Below, piece after piece: positions 36,771 through 45,906 of a stretch of 64,000 nucleotides of DNA. The stretch comes from Flavobacterium sp. SUN046. Lineage in GTDB: Bacteria; Bacteroidota; Bacteroidia; Flavobacteriales; Flavobacteriaceae. The translations under genes and the position numbers were made by a program. The notes beneath the pieces are model-generated. The model ran no database searches, was not told where the DNA came from, and saw nothing but the letters and a program-made list of their open reading frames with translations. Location of the stretch: contig NZ_JAPQNT010000001.1 in the NCBI RefSeq assembly GCF_028867965.1, positions 186,001 through 250,000 on the forward strand, in the 5' to 3' direction. Positions within the stretch are counted from its first letter, which is position 1; each line of letters starts with the position of its first letter.

Positions 36771-37447
36771 GGCAATCCATTTCACAACTTTCGCTTTTAG
36801 TAGCTGATTATGATGAAGCTATTGCTTTTTACACTGAAAAGTTGAATTTCATTTTAAAAGAAGATAGTAAAATTTCAAACGAAAAACGGTGGGTTGTAGT
36901 TAGTCCACCAAATTCAGAATGTTCTTTATTATTGGCAAAAGCATCTAACGAAATTCAAATTAAAAGTATTGGAAATCAAACTGGCGGCAGAGTTTTTTTA
37001 TTTTTAAACACTAATGATTTTGAAAGAGACTATGAAAATTTATTAGCAAATAATATTAAAATTATTAGAGGACCAATTTCTGAAAGTTATGGGAAAGTTC
37101 TAGTTTTTGAAGATTTATATGGTAATTTATGGGATTTAATTGAGCCAAAAGAAAACGAAACGTCATTGTTTTACTCAACAGCAATTTTAAAAATAAAAAA
37201 TGAAAACGAAATTGATTTTGCTTTGAGTGAAATTAAAAAATTAAAGAAAGAAACACAAAACGAAATTGAAAATATAACTTTTGAAATTCAACAATCAAAA
37301 GAAGATGAATTAATAATTGTGGTTTGGGAATGTTTTAAAAGTGAAGAAGCATTCAATAATCATTTAAAATCTAACCATTTGCATGAATTTATGAAATTAG
37401 ATTTATTTGAATTTCTTAATGGATATTCTGCATCAATTATAAAATAA
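36767..37447 (+). CDS. VOC (glyoxalase-like) domain fused to an ABM-like domain
   Basis: The 226-residue protein starts at the ATG that overlaps the DUF418 stop in an ATGA arrangement; a TTG 12 nt upstream is less likely. Residues 1-130 form a vicinal-oxygen-chelate domain (SQLSLLVADYDEAIAFYTEKLNF; GKVLVFEDLYGNLWDLIEP). Residues 138-226 look like an antibiotic biosynthesis monooxygenase (ABM) ferredoxin-fold domain (IIVVWECFKSEEAFNNHLKSNHLHEFM). VOC proteins include glyoxalases, dioxygenases and binding proteins. The metal ligands of glyoxalase I are not all obvious here. No signal peptide, so cytoplasmic. The reaction is unknown. Confidence 0.72.
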   Translation: MRQSISQLSLLVADYDEAIAFYTEKLNFILKEDSKISNEKRWVVVSPPNSECSLLLAKASNEIQIKSIGNQTGGRVFLFLNTNDFERDYENLLANNIKIIRGPISESYGKVLVFEDLYGNLWDLIEPKENETSLFYSTAILKIKNENEIDFALSEIKKLKKETQNEIENITFEIQQSKEDELIIVVWECFKSEEAFNNHLKSNHLHEFMKLDLFEFLNGYSASIIK

Positions 37448-37449
37448 AT

Positions 37450-39180
37450 ATGAAACTAAAAAACTTTATAATAATTACACTATTAATACCATTTATGAAT
37501 ATTAATGCGCAAATAACGCCAAATAATTTAGAGAAAAAATGGTGGAAAGAAGCGGTTGTTTATCAAATATATCCTAGAAGTTTTAAAGATTCTAATGGCG
37601 ATGGCATTGGCGATTTAAAAGGAATTATTTCTAAGTTAGATTATTTAAAAAGTTTAGGAATTGATGCTGTTTGGTTGAATCCAATTTATGAATCTCCTAA
37701 TGATGATAATGGTTACGACATTAGCAATTATCGTGAAATCATGAAAGATTTTGGAACAATGGAAGATTTTGATTTGTTGTTGAAAGAAATGCATCAAAGA
37801 AACATCAAATTAATAATGGATTTGGTTGTTAATCATTGTTCAGATGAAAATTATTGGTTTCAAGAAAGTCGAAAATCTAGAGATAATAAATACCGAAATT
37901 ATTTTTATTGGTGGCCTGCAGAAAAAGGCAAACCGCCATACAGATGGAGTTTTTTTGATGTAAATAGCAATGCTTGGAAATATGATGAACTAACAAATTC
38001 TTATTATTTGCACTATTTTTCTGCAAAACAGCCCGACTTAAATTGGAATAATCCTGTGGTTCGAACCGAAATTTACGACATGATGAAATTTTGGTTAGAC
38101 AAAGGTATAGATGGTTTTAGATTAGATGCTTTTCAGTTTATCGCTAAAGATGATTCTTTTCCAGAATTGCCAAAAGAAATTGCCGATAAACCAACAGAAA
38201 TTATAAAATATTATGTTAACGGTCCACACTTACACGAGTGTTTGCAAGAAATGAATCGAGAAGTTTTGAGCAAATATCCTAATGCAATGACGGTTGCTGA
38301 AGGTGCTGGAGATTCCCCTGAATCGGCAATGAAATTTGTAGATCCAGATAGAAAAGAATTGAATGTTGCCTATCATTTTGAGAGCGTTGATATTGGAAAA
38401 CATATTAGCGATTTTGGATTAGTAAAATACAAAAACATTTTTTCACGTTACGATAAAACCTTTAAAGATAAAGGCTGGTTGTCTATTTTTATGGCGAATC
38501 ACGACCAACCTAGAATGGTTTCTAAATTCGGGAATGATACACCAAAATACAGAGCTATTTCATCTAAAATGCTTTCTACATTTGTGTTAACAATGCGTGG
38601 CACTACTTTTTATTACAATGGCGATGAGCTCGGAATGGACAACATACGATTTGACAATATTGACGATTATAATGATGTTGAAACTCGAAATAAATACCAA
38701 CATTTGAAAGAAAATAATGGCGATTTAAAAGCTTATTTAGATGATAGAAAACAAACGTCTAGAGAAAACGGACGAACTCCTTTTCAATGGAATACCGAAA
38801 CTAATGCCGGATTTACAACCGGAAAACCTTGGTTGAAAGTAAATTCAAATTATACCACCGTAAATGCTGAAAATGAAGAAAAAGACCCAAACTCAACTTT
38901 AAATTATTTTAAAAAATTAGTGCTACTTAGAAAAAATAATCCTATTTTGGTCTACGGAAAATTTGATTTAATCGATAAAGAAAATCCTAATGTTTTTGCA
39001 TATACAAGAGAATTAGACGGAAAAAAAATATTGATTTTATTGAATTTCACAACCCTAGATGTCAAAATTAAAACTACTTTAAAGTTAAATAAAGCCAAAG
39101 TTTTATTAGGAAATTATGATAAATCTAGTGCAAATGGAACACTAAAACCTTATGAAGCAGTAATTTTACAATTGAATTAA
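37450..39180 (+). CDS. Exported GH13 alpha-glucosidase
   Basis: The 576-residue enzyme has a signal peptide (MKLKNFIIITLLIPFMNINAQ, cleavage near residue 21), indicating a periplasmic location. GH13 motifs are complete: WWKEAVVYQIYPRSF (31-45), calcium loop DSNGDGIGD (47-55), DLVVNH (124-129), the nucleophile D226 in GFRLDAFQF, the acid/base E284 in TVAEGAG and D352 in ANHDQPR. The overall layout matches the oligo-1,6-glucosidase/alpha-glucosidase group. The residue after the nucleophile is Ala (A227) instead of the Val usual in alpha-1,6-specific enzymes, so alpha-1,4 or another non-1,6 linkage is favoured. Third gene of the DUF418 operon, 2 bp after the VOC gene. Confidence 0.9.
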   Translation: MKLKNFIIITLLIPFMNINAQITPNNLEKKWWKEAVVYQIYPRSFKDSNGDGIGDLKGIISKLDYLKSLGIDAVWLNPIYESPNDDNGYDISNYREIMKDFGTMEDFDLLLKEMHQRNIKLIMDLVVNHCSDENYWFQESRKSRDNKYRNYFYWWPAEKGKPPYRWSFFDVNSNAWKYDELTNSYYLHYFSAKQPDLNWNNPVVRTEIYDMMKFWLDKGIDGFRLDAFQFIAKDDSFPELPKEIADKPTEIIKYYVNGPHLHECLQEMNREVLSKYPNAMTVAEGAGDSPESAMKFVDPDRKELNVAYHFESVDIGKHISDFGLVKYKNIFSRYDKTFKDKGWLSIFMANHDQPRMVSKFGNDTPKYRAISSKMLSTFVLTMRGTTFYYNGDELGMDNIRFDNIDDYNDVETRNKYQHLKENNGDLKAYLDDRKQTSRENGRTPFQWNTETNAGFTTGKPWLKVNSNYTTVNAENEEKDPNSTLNYFKKLVLLRKNNPILVYGKFDLIDKENPNVFAYTRELDGKKILILLNFTTLDVKIKTTLKLNKAKVLLGNYDKSSANGTLKPYEAVILQLN

Positions 39181-39184
39181 TTTT

Positions 39185-39757
39185 ATGAAAAAAATTGCAT
39201 CGGTATTATTAATCTTAATTTTAACTTCTACATTTTTATATAATGTTGTTGGTTATTATTTACTAGTTTCTCTTGAAAAAGAGCAAGCTTGGGTTAGTAC
39301 TGTGCAAGAAAAATCGGATAACAATTTTAGAGTACTTAAATTAAATGCTTCGGTTTATTCTTTTATGGAAGACACCGATTTTGAATATGTTAATGAAAAT
39401 ATTACTATTAACAAACAAGTCTTTCACGTATTTAAAAAACGAATTCATGATAATATAATAAGTCTTTATTATTTACCTAACAAGCAACAATCTGCAACTG
39501 ATATTAGTTTGAAAAAATTGGTAGATAATGATTTATTTGAAAATGCTCCATTGAGTAAAAAACCACTTGAAAAACTATTCAAATCTTTCATTAAGGATTA
39601 TGTTCCTACCACCAATAATGGTTATTCTGAACAACTAAATAACAAAACTGTTATTCTTCTTTTCGATGATAAGCATCCCAACGGAATACTTCATTCCGGA
39701 TATTTATCTATTGCTTATTCACCTCCCAAAACGGCACAATCGCTTCTATTGTCTTAA
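39185..39757 (+). CDS. Unknown exported or membrane-anchored protein
   Basis: A 190-residue protein I do not recognise. It has one N-terminal hydrophobic segment (residues 4-30), possibly an uncleaved anchor, followed by a hydrophilic periplasmic part. The middle segment carries VFHVFKKRIHDNIISLYYLPNKQQ, and the C-terminus ends GYLSIAYSPPKTAQSLLLS. It starts 4 bp after the GH13 gene and is the last gene of the operon; an AT-rich stem (39744-39750 with 39758-39764) straddles its stop codon without a T tail. Base composition is like its neighbours. A role in the envelope alongside the alpha-glucosidase is only a guess. Confidence 0.6.
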   Translation: MKKIASVLLILILTSTFLYNVVGYYLLVSLEKEQAWVSTVQEKSDNNFRVLKLNASVYSFMEDTDFEYVNENITINKQVFHVFKKRIHDNIISLYYLPNKQQSATDISLKKLVDNDLFENAPLSKKPLEKLFKSFIKDYVPTTNNGYSEQLNNKTVILLFDDKHPNGILHSGYLSIAYSPPKTAQSLLLS

Positions 39758-40117
39758 AATAGAACAGAAATCATAGCTTAGAAACTATGTATCCTGATGA
39801 TTGTCCGTTAAATTAACTAAAACGTAAAGCGCTATTTCTTACTAGAAATACCATTTTATGCAACTATGTTAATTAATGAATTTCAAAAAACTATTCCGTT
39901 TTACTCTTGATTTATAATAGTAAAAGAGTTAGTTGTAAAATCGTGAATCGAATTTTTGAATAAATGAAAATGATCAATTTTATTAATTTATCGGACGGTC
40001 ATTATGCTTACTTTAAATGTTACTAATCTGTAATTTTAAAAAACCTAACGAAAAACTTAAAGCGAATGAATTTTCTCAAAAGAGATTCTTTTTGCAACAT
40101 AAAATCTAAACCAAAAA
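39758..40117. other. 360-bp intergenic region without a recognised gene
   Basis: No credible reading frame or exact TAnnTTTG box was found on the plus strand. There is a short perfect inverted repeat, TATTTCT (39833-39839) with AGAAATA (39844-39850), lacking a T tail. Operator palindromes of the CGAAAACG type are absent, so the next two genes are not obviously in the sugar regulon. Confidence 0.5.
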
Positions 40118-41056
40118 ATGAAAAAAATATACATTCTATTCTTGCTTATGGCAGGACAAACCATTTTTGCTCAAACGGAAATTGATGGGCTAATGATGGA
40201 AAAAAAACAACTTTGTACCGGTGCAATGTTCGAACATAGCAGTTGGAACAAGTACTGGGAAGGAACTTTTTATAGAGAAAATCTAAATATGGGAACGGTC
40301 TCTACTCAAAAAATTGCTATTAATGGAAATTACGGAATTACGAGTAAATTAAATGTGATTTTTAGTATTCCGTATGTAACAACCAAAGCGACTGCTGGAA
40401 CCATGAAAGGACAAAAAGGAATTCAGGATCTTTCGTTATTTGTAAAATTTTTACCTTATGAAAGATACATCGGTAACAACTTACTTTCGTTTTATGTAAT
40501 TGGCGGATTTTCATTTCCAACAACTGATTATGTTGCCGATTATTTACCTTTAAGTTTAGGTTTACACAGTAAAGTTGGTTCGTTACGAATTATGAGTGAT
40601 TATCAGTTTGGTAGTCTTTTTGCAACTGCTTCAGGTTCGTATGAAAAACGTTCCAACATAAAAATTGATAGAAATACTTATTACTCAGATCAAATGCATT
40701 ATACTAACGAAGTGAATTTGCCTGATGCCATCAACTTCAATTTTAGAGTTGGCTACAGAACACAACGACTAATTGCCGAAGGAATATTTGACAATTGGGT
40801 AAGTCAAAAAGGCGGATTTGATATTACTTCTAATAATATGCCTTTTCCAAGTAATACTATGAATGTTACTAAAATTGGTTTGAATGCCAAATATTATTTA
40901 CCTCAAGTGCCTGGACTTTCTGTTATTACTGGATACAATCATGTGATAGCTGGAAGAAATGTAGGGCAATCTACTACATTTTATGGTGGTTTATTTTATA
41001 TAATTGATTTTAATACTAACAAATCTAAAGAAGCTAAAACTGATGAAAACAAATAA
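40118..41056 (+). CDS. Outer-membrane beta-barrel protein (transporter-like)
   Basis: A 312-residue protein with a signal peptide (MKKIYILFLLMAGQTIFAQ, cleavage near residue 19). The mature part is rich in alternating aromatic and small residues typical of beta-barrels (for example QKIAINGNYGITSKLNVIFSIPYV, TTFYGGLFYIIDF), resembling the phenol-MetA/transporter-type barrels annotated in Bacteroidota. It overlaps the following haloperoxidase-like gene by 14 bp, so the two are co-translated and probably work together, perhaps in passage of substrate or product across the outer membrane. Family assignment is by pattern only. Confidence 0.65.
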   Translation: MKKIYILFLLMAGQTIFAQTEIDGLMMEKKQLCTGAMFEHSSWNKYWEGTFYRENLNMGTVSTQKIAINGNYGITSKLNVIFSIPYVTTKATAGTMKGQKGIQDLSLFVKFLPYERYIGNNLLSFYVIGGFSFPTTDYVADYLPLSLGLHSKVGSLRIMSDYQFGSLFATASGSYEKRSNIKIDRNTYYSDQMHYTNEVNLPDAINFNFRVGYRTQRLIAEGIFDNWVSQKGGFDITSNNMPFPSNTMNVTKIGLNAKYYLPQVPGLSVITGYNHVIAGRNVGQSTTFYGGLFYIIDFNTNKSKEAKTDENK

Positions 41057-42602
41057 CATATATAAAACTATTGCCAAATATAGTTTCGCCATATTACTAA
41101 TCGCTACAGTATCTTGCAATGATGATTTAACGGAGCGCAACCAACAATATCCACAATTAAACCCTGCCAATGCTGATGCTAATGCTGGCACTTGGACACC
41201 ATTATTGCTGACTGCTCCAGACGAATTTTCATTAGATGCTCCAGGCGCAACAACTACAAGTGCGTACAAAGCCGAAATTAATGAAATTAAAAGTTACCAA
41301 GCCAATATTACTGATGATCAACAAAGAATTATTGATTATTGGAGTGCTGGTGGCGTATTGCGTTGGAATGAAATCATGCAAACATTAGTAGCAAGACACA
41401 ACCGACCGCCGTATCAAAACGAAGACGGAACTTATCCTGCGCCATCGGCTGCGAATCCGTTTGCAAATCCGCAATTTCCTTTTTCTAATCCACCGTTTGC
41501 TGCTCGTGCTTATGCGTATGTAAGTGCTGCTCAATACGATGCTATGGTGGCGACTTGGCATTATAAAGCCTTATATAATAGAGCTGCACCATTTGTAGTT
41601 GATCCAACTATTAATGTAATGGTTCCTAAAAGTCCGCTTCCGTCTTATCCGTCAGAAGATGGTGTTTTAGCTGGAGTTACAGTTGAAATACTAAAATTAT
41701 TATTTCCAACAGAGATTGCTTATATTCAAGAAAAAGCAGATGAACAAAAATTATATCGAATAATTGCTGGCGCCAATGTAAGAAGCGATATAGATGCTGG
41801 TGTAACATTAGGAAGAAAAATTGCTACAAAATTTATAACTAAAGCTTCAACAGATGGTGCTGGTGCTGCAATTGGAAATCAAACACTTTGGACACAATTA
41901 GAAAACAATGCAATTGCTGCTGGAGAAACACCTTGGAGATCTTTAGAAACTCCTGCTCGTCCTCCAATGTTGCCTTTATTTGGTAATGTAAAATCATTCT
42001 TGATGACACCAGCCAATGTTGTTGCTAGTCGTTCATCGGCACCACCATCAACAACATCGCAACAGTTTTTAAACGAATTAAATGAAATAAAAGCATTCAG
42101 CGAAGATAATTCTAGAGAACACCAAAGAATAGTAAGTTTTTGGGCTGATGGTGTTGGAACGTATACGCCGCCTGGCCATTGGAATGCCATTGCAGATGAG
42201 GCATTTGTTTATCAATATTTTAGTGAAGCGCGTTGGGCTAGAAACCTTGCATTGCTGAATATCACTATGATGGATGCTGCTATTTGTTGTTGGAATACTA
42301 AATATTTTTATTTTAATCCGAGACCTAGTCAAATGGATCCTTCTATTAAAACTACAACCGGATGTCCTAATTTTCCAGCTTACGTTTCGGGACATTCAAC
42401 ATTTAGTGCGGCAGCCGCGACTTACTTATCACATGTAATTCCATCTAAAACTGCTGAATTTAATGCTATGGCAAGTGAAGCATCACTTTCAAGAATGTAT
42501 GGTGCAATTCATTATAGAAGTGATTGTGAGAAAGGAATGATTCTTGGGCAAACAGTTGGAAATTATGCCGTGCAAAGAGCTTTGACTGATGGTGCTGATT
42601 AA
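41043..42602 (+). CDS. Vanadium-dependent haloperoxidase-like (PAP2 superfamily) lipoprotein, second copy
   Basis: I start this gene at the ATG at 41043, which gives a proper lipoprotein signal (MKTNNIYKTIAKYSFAILLI, then ATVSC lipobox) and 519 residues; an ATG at 41004 would add 13 residues ahead of it. All superfamily motifs are intact: KYFYFNPRP (K-x6-RP), YVSGHST (SGH) and SRMYGAIHYRSD (SR-x5-H). It is longer and clearly diverged from the copy at 20369. Substrate, halide or phosphate chemistry, is undetermined. It is paired with a beta-barrel gene through a 14-bp overlap and followed by a strong terminator. Confidence 0.85.
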   Translation: MKTNNIYKTIAKYSFAILLIATVSCNDDLTERNQQYPQLNPANADANAGTWTPLLLTAPDEFSLDAPGATTTSAYKAEINEIKSYQANITDDQQRIIDYWSAGGVLRWNEIMQTLVARHNRPPYQNEDGTYPAPSAANPFANPQFPFSNPPFAARAYAYVSAAQYDAMVATWHYKALYNRAAPFVVDPTINVMVPKSPLPSYPSEDGVLAGVTVEILKLLFPTEIAYIQEKADEQKLYRIIAGANVRSDIDAGVTLGRKIATKFITKASTDGAGAAIGNQTLWTQLENNAIAAGETPWRSLETPARPPMLPLFGNVKSFLMTPANVVASRSSAPPSTTSQQFLNELNEIKAFSEDNSREHQRIVSFWADGVGTYTPPGHWNAIADEAFVYQYFSEARWARNLALLNITMMDAAICCWNTKYFYFNPRPSQMDPSIKTTTGCPNFPAYVSGHSTFSAAAATYLSHVIPSKTAEFNAMASEASLSRMYGAIHYRSDCEKGMILGQTVGNYAVQRALTDGAD

Positions 42603-42691
42603 TTTACTAGAAACTATTACTAAAATTTAAAAAAACAATTAAATTTGAATTTGAGTTTTCACTGCACATTATTTAACAAAATCTATTTTAC

Positions 42692-42736
42692 AATAGCAAA
42701 TCTTAATTTTAAAGTTAAGATTTGCTATTTTTTTTA
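42692..42736 (+). terminator. Strong intrinsic terminator after the second haloperoxidase-like gene
   Basis: AATAGCAAATCTTAA (42692-42706) pairs perfectly with TTAAGATTTGCTATT (42715-42729) around an 8-nt loop and is followed by a T run to 42736. It separates this operon from the LacI-type gene. Confidence 0.85.
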
Positions 42737-42867
42737 GAATAACATAACTCATAATTAATTGCACTCTAAATCAAATATGCTAAGCATTAAAATAATGTTA
42801 TTAAAAATATATTTATCTGTCAATTATTGATACATTAGACGAGATTTAGTAAATTCCTAATCGGTTC

Positions 42868-43893
42868 ATGAAAGACATTACTTTAAAAGAAATTGCCCAA
42901 CAATTGGGGATTTCTATTACAACTGTTTCTAAAGCTTTAAAAAACTATCCTGATGTAAGTGAAAAAACACGCAATGCTGTTTTACAATTATCGCAGTCAC
43001 TTCATTACACGCCGAATAGTTTTGCGGTTAATCTTCGTACAAAAGAATCGAAAACCATTGGATTGATAATACCCGAAGTTGTACACCACTTTTTTTCAAA
43101 TATTATTAATGGCATAATTGAAGAAGCTGAAAAAAATGGTTATTTAGTAATCATCTTACAATCTAACGAATCCATGGAAATGGAAATTAAACAAGTTGAA
43201 TTGTTGATGAATAAAAGAGTTGATGGCATTTTAATTTCATTATCAAATGAGTCTAATAATGATGAACATTTAAAAGAAATCCTACGCAGAAATATTCCGT
43301 TTGTGATGTTTGATAAAATCAATAAACTAATCAATTGTTCTAAAGTTATTATTGATGATCAAAGAGCTTCATTTGCAGCCACACAACATTTAATAGATCT
43401 TGGTTGTAAAAAAATTGCACACATTAGAGGTCCAGTAAATCCGCAAAACGCAATTGATCGATTTTTAGGTTACAAAAAAGCTTTAGAAAAAAACAATATT
43501 GTTTATGATTCTAAATTAGTCTACACATGTCTTGGTGCGGCATTTGAAGAAGGATATGAGTTTACTAAACAAATTATCGAAAATCATCCTGATGTTGATG
43601 GAATCTTTGCGGTTACTGATATGGTAGCCGTTGGAGTTATAAATTATTTGACTGAAAAAAATATTAAAATTCCTGAACAAATAAAAGTCATCGGATTTAG
43701 TAATTGGTTTATGGGTCAAGTTATTACACCTAAATTAAGTACTGTAGACCAACCCGGATATGAAATGGGAATACAATCATTCAAACTTTTATTAGAGGAA
43801 ATGAATTCTGTAAAAAACGACGCAAAATTTATTCCGAGAACGGTTGAACTTCCTACAAGTATAATTAAACGAGAATCTACTTTAGGAAAGTAA
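42868..43893 (+). CDS. LacI-family transcriptional regulator
   Basis: The 341-residue protein has an N-terminal helix-turn-helix ([22 protein letters not shown], residues 5-26), a hinge helix with the conserved leucine (NSFAVNLRT, about 50-58) and a periplasmic-binding-protein-like sugar sensor domain ([21 protein letters not shown] onward; [18 protein letters not shown]). It is the only LacI-type gene in the window and is therefore the best candidate to bind the CGAAAACGTTTTCG palindromes at 19430, 33127 and 35458, whose central CG suits the hinge-helix leucine. The operators lie upstream of promoters that lack a -33 box, so activation is more likely than repression. It has no such palindrome at its own promoter. 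Confidence 0.92.
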   Translation: MKDITLKEIAQQLGISITTVSKALKNYPDVSEKTRNAVLQLSQSLHYTPNSFAVNLRTKESKTIGLIIPEVVHHFFSNIINGIIEEAEKNGYLVIILQSNESMEMEIKQVELLMNKRVDGILISLSNESNNDEHLKEILRRNIPFVMFDKINKLINCSKVIIDDQRASFAATQHLIDLGCKKIAHIRGPVNPQNAIDRFLGYKKALEKNNIVYDSKLVYTCLGAAFEEGYEFTKQIIENHPDVDGIFAVTDMVAVGVINYLTEKNIKIPEQIKVIGFSNWFMGQVITPKLSTVDQPGYEMGIQSFKLLLEEMNSVKNDAKFIPRTVELPTSIIKRESTLGK

Positions 43894-44800
43894 TATTTCT
43901 TTTTAAGCCTTCAAGTTTAGTTCTTTTAAGAGGTGAATTTTGAAATACTTTATTGAATGTTTCCTCAGTAATTTCCTCCCAGTCTTTTTTTGTGAACGAT
44001 AAAAGTTCTGGATTAGCATTAAAAAGTGGCTCATTATGTGGCTTAGAAAATTTATTCCAAGGGCAAACATCTTGACAAATATCACAGCCAAATGCCCAAT
44101 CATTGAATTTTCCTTTCATTTCTTGTGGTAAATTATCTTTCAATTCTATTGTAAAATAGGAAATACATTTACTTCCATCAACAACATAAGGTGCAACAAT
44201 AGCTTGTGTCGGACAAGAATCTATACAAGCTGTGCAAGTACCACAATGGTCTGTTGTTGGCGAATCATATTCTAATTCTAAATCGATAATCAACTCAGCT
44301 ATGAAATAGAAAGAACCTACTTTTTGAGTTATCAAATTACTGTTTTTACCTATCCAACCCAAACCACTTTTTGCAGCCCATGCTTTGTCTAAAACTGGTG
44401 CAATATCAATAAAAGTTCTTCCGTGAACATCTCCAATTTGCGTTTTAATACTTCTTAATAATTTCCTAAGTTTTTTTGTAATTACGTTGTGATAATCTTT
44501 ACCATAAGCATATTTTGAAATTTTATAACTGTCGTTATTTTGAAACTCCGATGGATAATAATTAATCAATAAAGACACAACACTTTTAGCATCGTTAACT
44601 AATAAAGTAGGATTTAATCGTTTATCAAAATGATCTTCCATGTAAAACATTTGGCCTTGCATTTGCTTGTTCAGCCAATTTTCTAATCTCGGAGCTTCTT
44701 CTTCAAGAAAACCAGCTTTGGAAATACCACAAGAAAGAAAGCCGAGGCGATTTGCTTCGGCTTTAATGATATTTGTGTATTTTTCTTTATTATTTATCAC
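43877..44800 (-). CDS. queG: Epoxyqueuosine reductase
   Basis: A 307-residue cytoplasmic iron-sulfur, cobalamin-dependent enzyme that reduces epoxyqueuosine to queuosine in the wobble position of tRNAs with GUN anticodons, the last step of queuosine synthesis. The two 4Fe-4S motifs are [16 protein letters not shown] and [13 protein letters not shown]. The N-terminal part ([24 protein letters not shown]) is typical of QueG. It starts 2 bp after ruvB and so shares its transcript. Its 3' end overlaps the convergent LacI-type gene by 17 bp. Confidence 0.95.
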   Translation of the reverse strand: MINNKEKYTNIIKAEANRLGFLSCGISKAGFLEEEAPRLENWLNKQMQGQMFYMEDHFDKRLNPTLLVNDAKSVVSLLINYYPSEFQNNDSYKISKYAYGKDYHNVITKKLRKLLRSIKTQIGDVHGRTFIDIAPVLDKAWAAKSGLGWIGKNSNLITQKVGSFYFIAELIIDLELEYDSPTTDHCGTCTACIDSCPTQAIVAPYVVDGSKCISYFTIELKDNLPQEMKGKFNDWAFGCDICQDVCPWNKFSKPHNEPLFNANPELLSFTKKDWEEITEETFNKVFQNSPLKRTKLEGLKRNITFLK

Positions 44801-44802
44801 AA

Positions 44803-45825
44803 TTAAAACAATTCTCCTTGATTGAATCCTTTAACTTTACCTAAGTGTTTATAAGCCTTTTCAGTTACTTCTCTTCCTCTTGGCGTTCGCATAATAAAAC
44901 CTTCTTGAATTAAAAATGGCTCGTATACTTCTTCAATAGTCTCACTACTTTCAGAAACTGCAGTGGCTAAAGTTGACAATCCAACAGGACCGCCTTTGAA
45001 TTTGTCAATGATTGTATTAAGGATTTTATTATCCATTTCGTCCAAACCGTGTGCATCAACATTTAAAGCTTTGAGAGAAAAACGAGCAATTTCTATATCA
45101 ATTTTTCCGTTTCCTTTAATTTGAGCAAAATCTCTAACACGTCTTAAAAGAGCATTGGCTATACGTGGTGTTCCTCTACTTCTTCCAGCTATTTCTATTG
45201 CCGCTTCCATTGTAATTGGCATTTTTAAAATGGATGCACTGCGTTGTACAATTGTAGTTAAAAGTTCTGTATTATAATATTGTAATCTACTTTGAATACC
45301 AAAACGAGCACGCATTGGCGCAGTTAATAAACCTGAACGCGTTGTGGCACCAACAAGGGTAAATGGATTCAAATTGATTTGAACTGTTCTTGCATTTGGA
45401 CCTGATTCAATCATGATATCGATTTTGAAATCTTCCATTGCCGAGTATAAATATTCTTCAACAATTGGACTCAAACGATGAATTTCATCAATAAAAAGAA
45501 CATCACGCTCTTCTAAATTTGTTAACAGCCCAGCTAAATCTCCGGGTTTGTCTAAAACTGGTCCAGATGTTATTTTTATTCCAACTCCTAATTCGCTTGC
45601 AAGAATATTAGCCAATGTAGTTTTTCCTAATCCAGGTGGACCATGAAATAAAGTATGATCTAATGCCTCATTACGTTGGTTAGCTGCTTGAACGAAAACT
45701 TGAAGGTTCTCTAATATTTGTTCTTGTCCTGTAAAATCATCGAAAGATAGTGGTCTTAATTTTTTTTCAAGATCAAGTTCCTCGGGATTATAGTTAAAAT
45801 TTGTTGGATCTAAATTTTCGTTCAT
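44803..45825 (-). CDS. ruvB: Holliday junction DNA helicase RuvB
   Basis: From the ATG at 45825 the protein is 340 residues and starts [13 protein letters not shown], the usual flavobacterial form; an upstream start at 45873 would add 16 hydrophobic residues unlike RuvB. Walker A is [10 protein letters not shown] (61-70) and Walker B is LFIDEIHRL. The RuvB winged-helix C-terminus contains [11 protein letters not shown] and [13 protein letters not shown]. RuvB is the ATP-driven motor that moves Holliday junctions with RuvA (encoded at 9030). It is first in a ruvB-queG unit, with a -7 box only a few bases upstream of the start codon. Confidence 0.96.
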   Translation of the reverse strand: MNENLDPTNFNYNPEELDLEKKLRPLSFDDFTGQEQILENLQVFVQAANQRNEALDHTLFHGPPGLGKTTLANILASELGVGIKITSGPVLDKPGDLAGLLTNLEERDVLFIDEIHRLSPIVEEYLYSAMEDFKIDIMIESGPNARTVQINLNPFTLVGATTRSGLLTAPMRARFGIQSRLQYYNTELLTTIVQRSASILKMPITMEAAIEIAGRSRGTPRIANALLRRVRDFAQIKGNGKIDIEIARFSLKALNVDAHGLDEMDNKILNTIIDKFKGGPVGLSTLATAVSESSETIEEVYEPFLIQEGFIMRTPRGREVTEKAYKHLGKVKGFNQGELF

Positions 45826-45829
45826 ACTA

Positions 45830-45837
45830 CAAATATA
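45830..45837 (-). promoter_or_regulatory. -7 box (TATATTTG) of ruvB-queG
   Basis: Exact TAnnTTTG match on the minus strand only 4 bp upstream of the ruvB ATG, with TTTG 15 bp further upstream (45853-45856). If used, the transcript would be nearly leaderless. Confidence 0.4.
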
Positions 45838-45857
45838 TAACAAAGTTATTTGCAAAT

Positions 45858-45890
45858 AAAAAATGCCCTTCATAGGAAAGGCATTTTTAT
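45858..45890 (-). terminator. Hairpin between coxA and ruvB
   Basis: AAAAATGCC (45859-45867) pairs with GGCATTTTT (45880-45888), with partial pairing continuing inward across a bulge. It lies downstream of ruvB's start region and 17 bp from the coxA stop, on the strand reading toward ruvB it follows coxA only in the plus sense; since both genes are minus-strand it most simply marks a hairpin in the ruvB promoter zone. Function uncertain. Confidence 0.35.
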
Positions 45891-45906
45891 ATTATTTTTT
45901 TAAATC

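Noticed and set aside
42078..42395. Minus-strand open frames within the second haloperoxidase gene
   Set aside because: They are shadows of the conserved PAP2 motif region.
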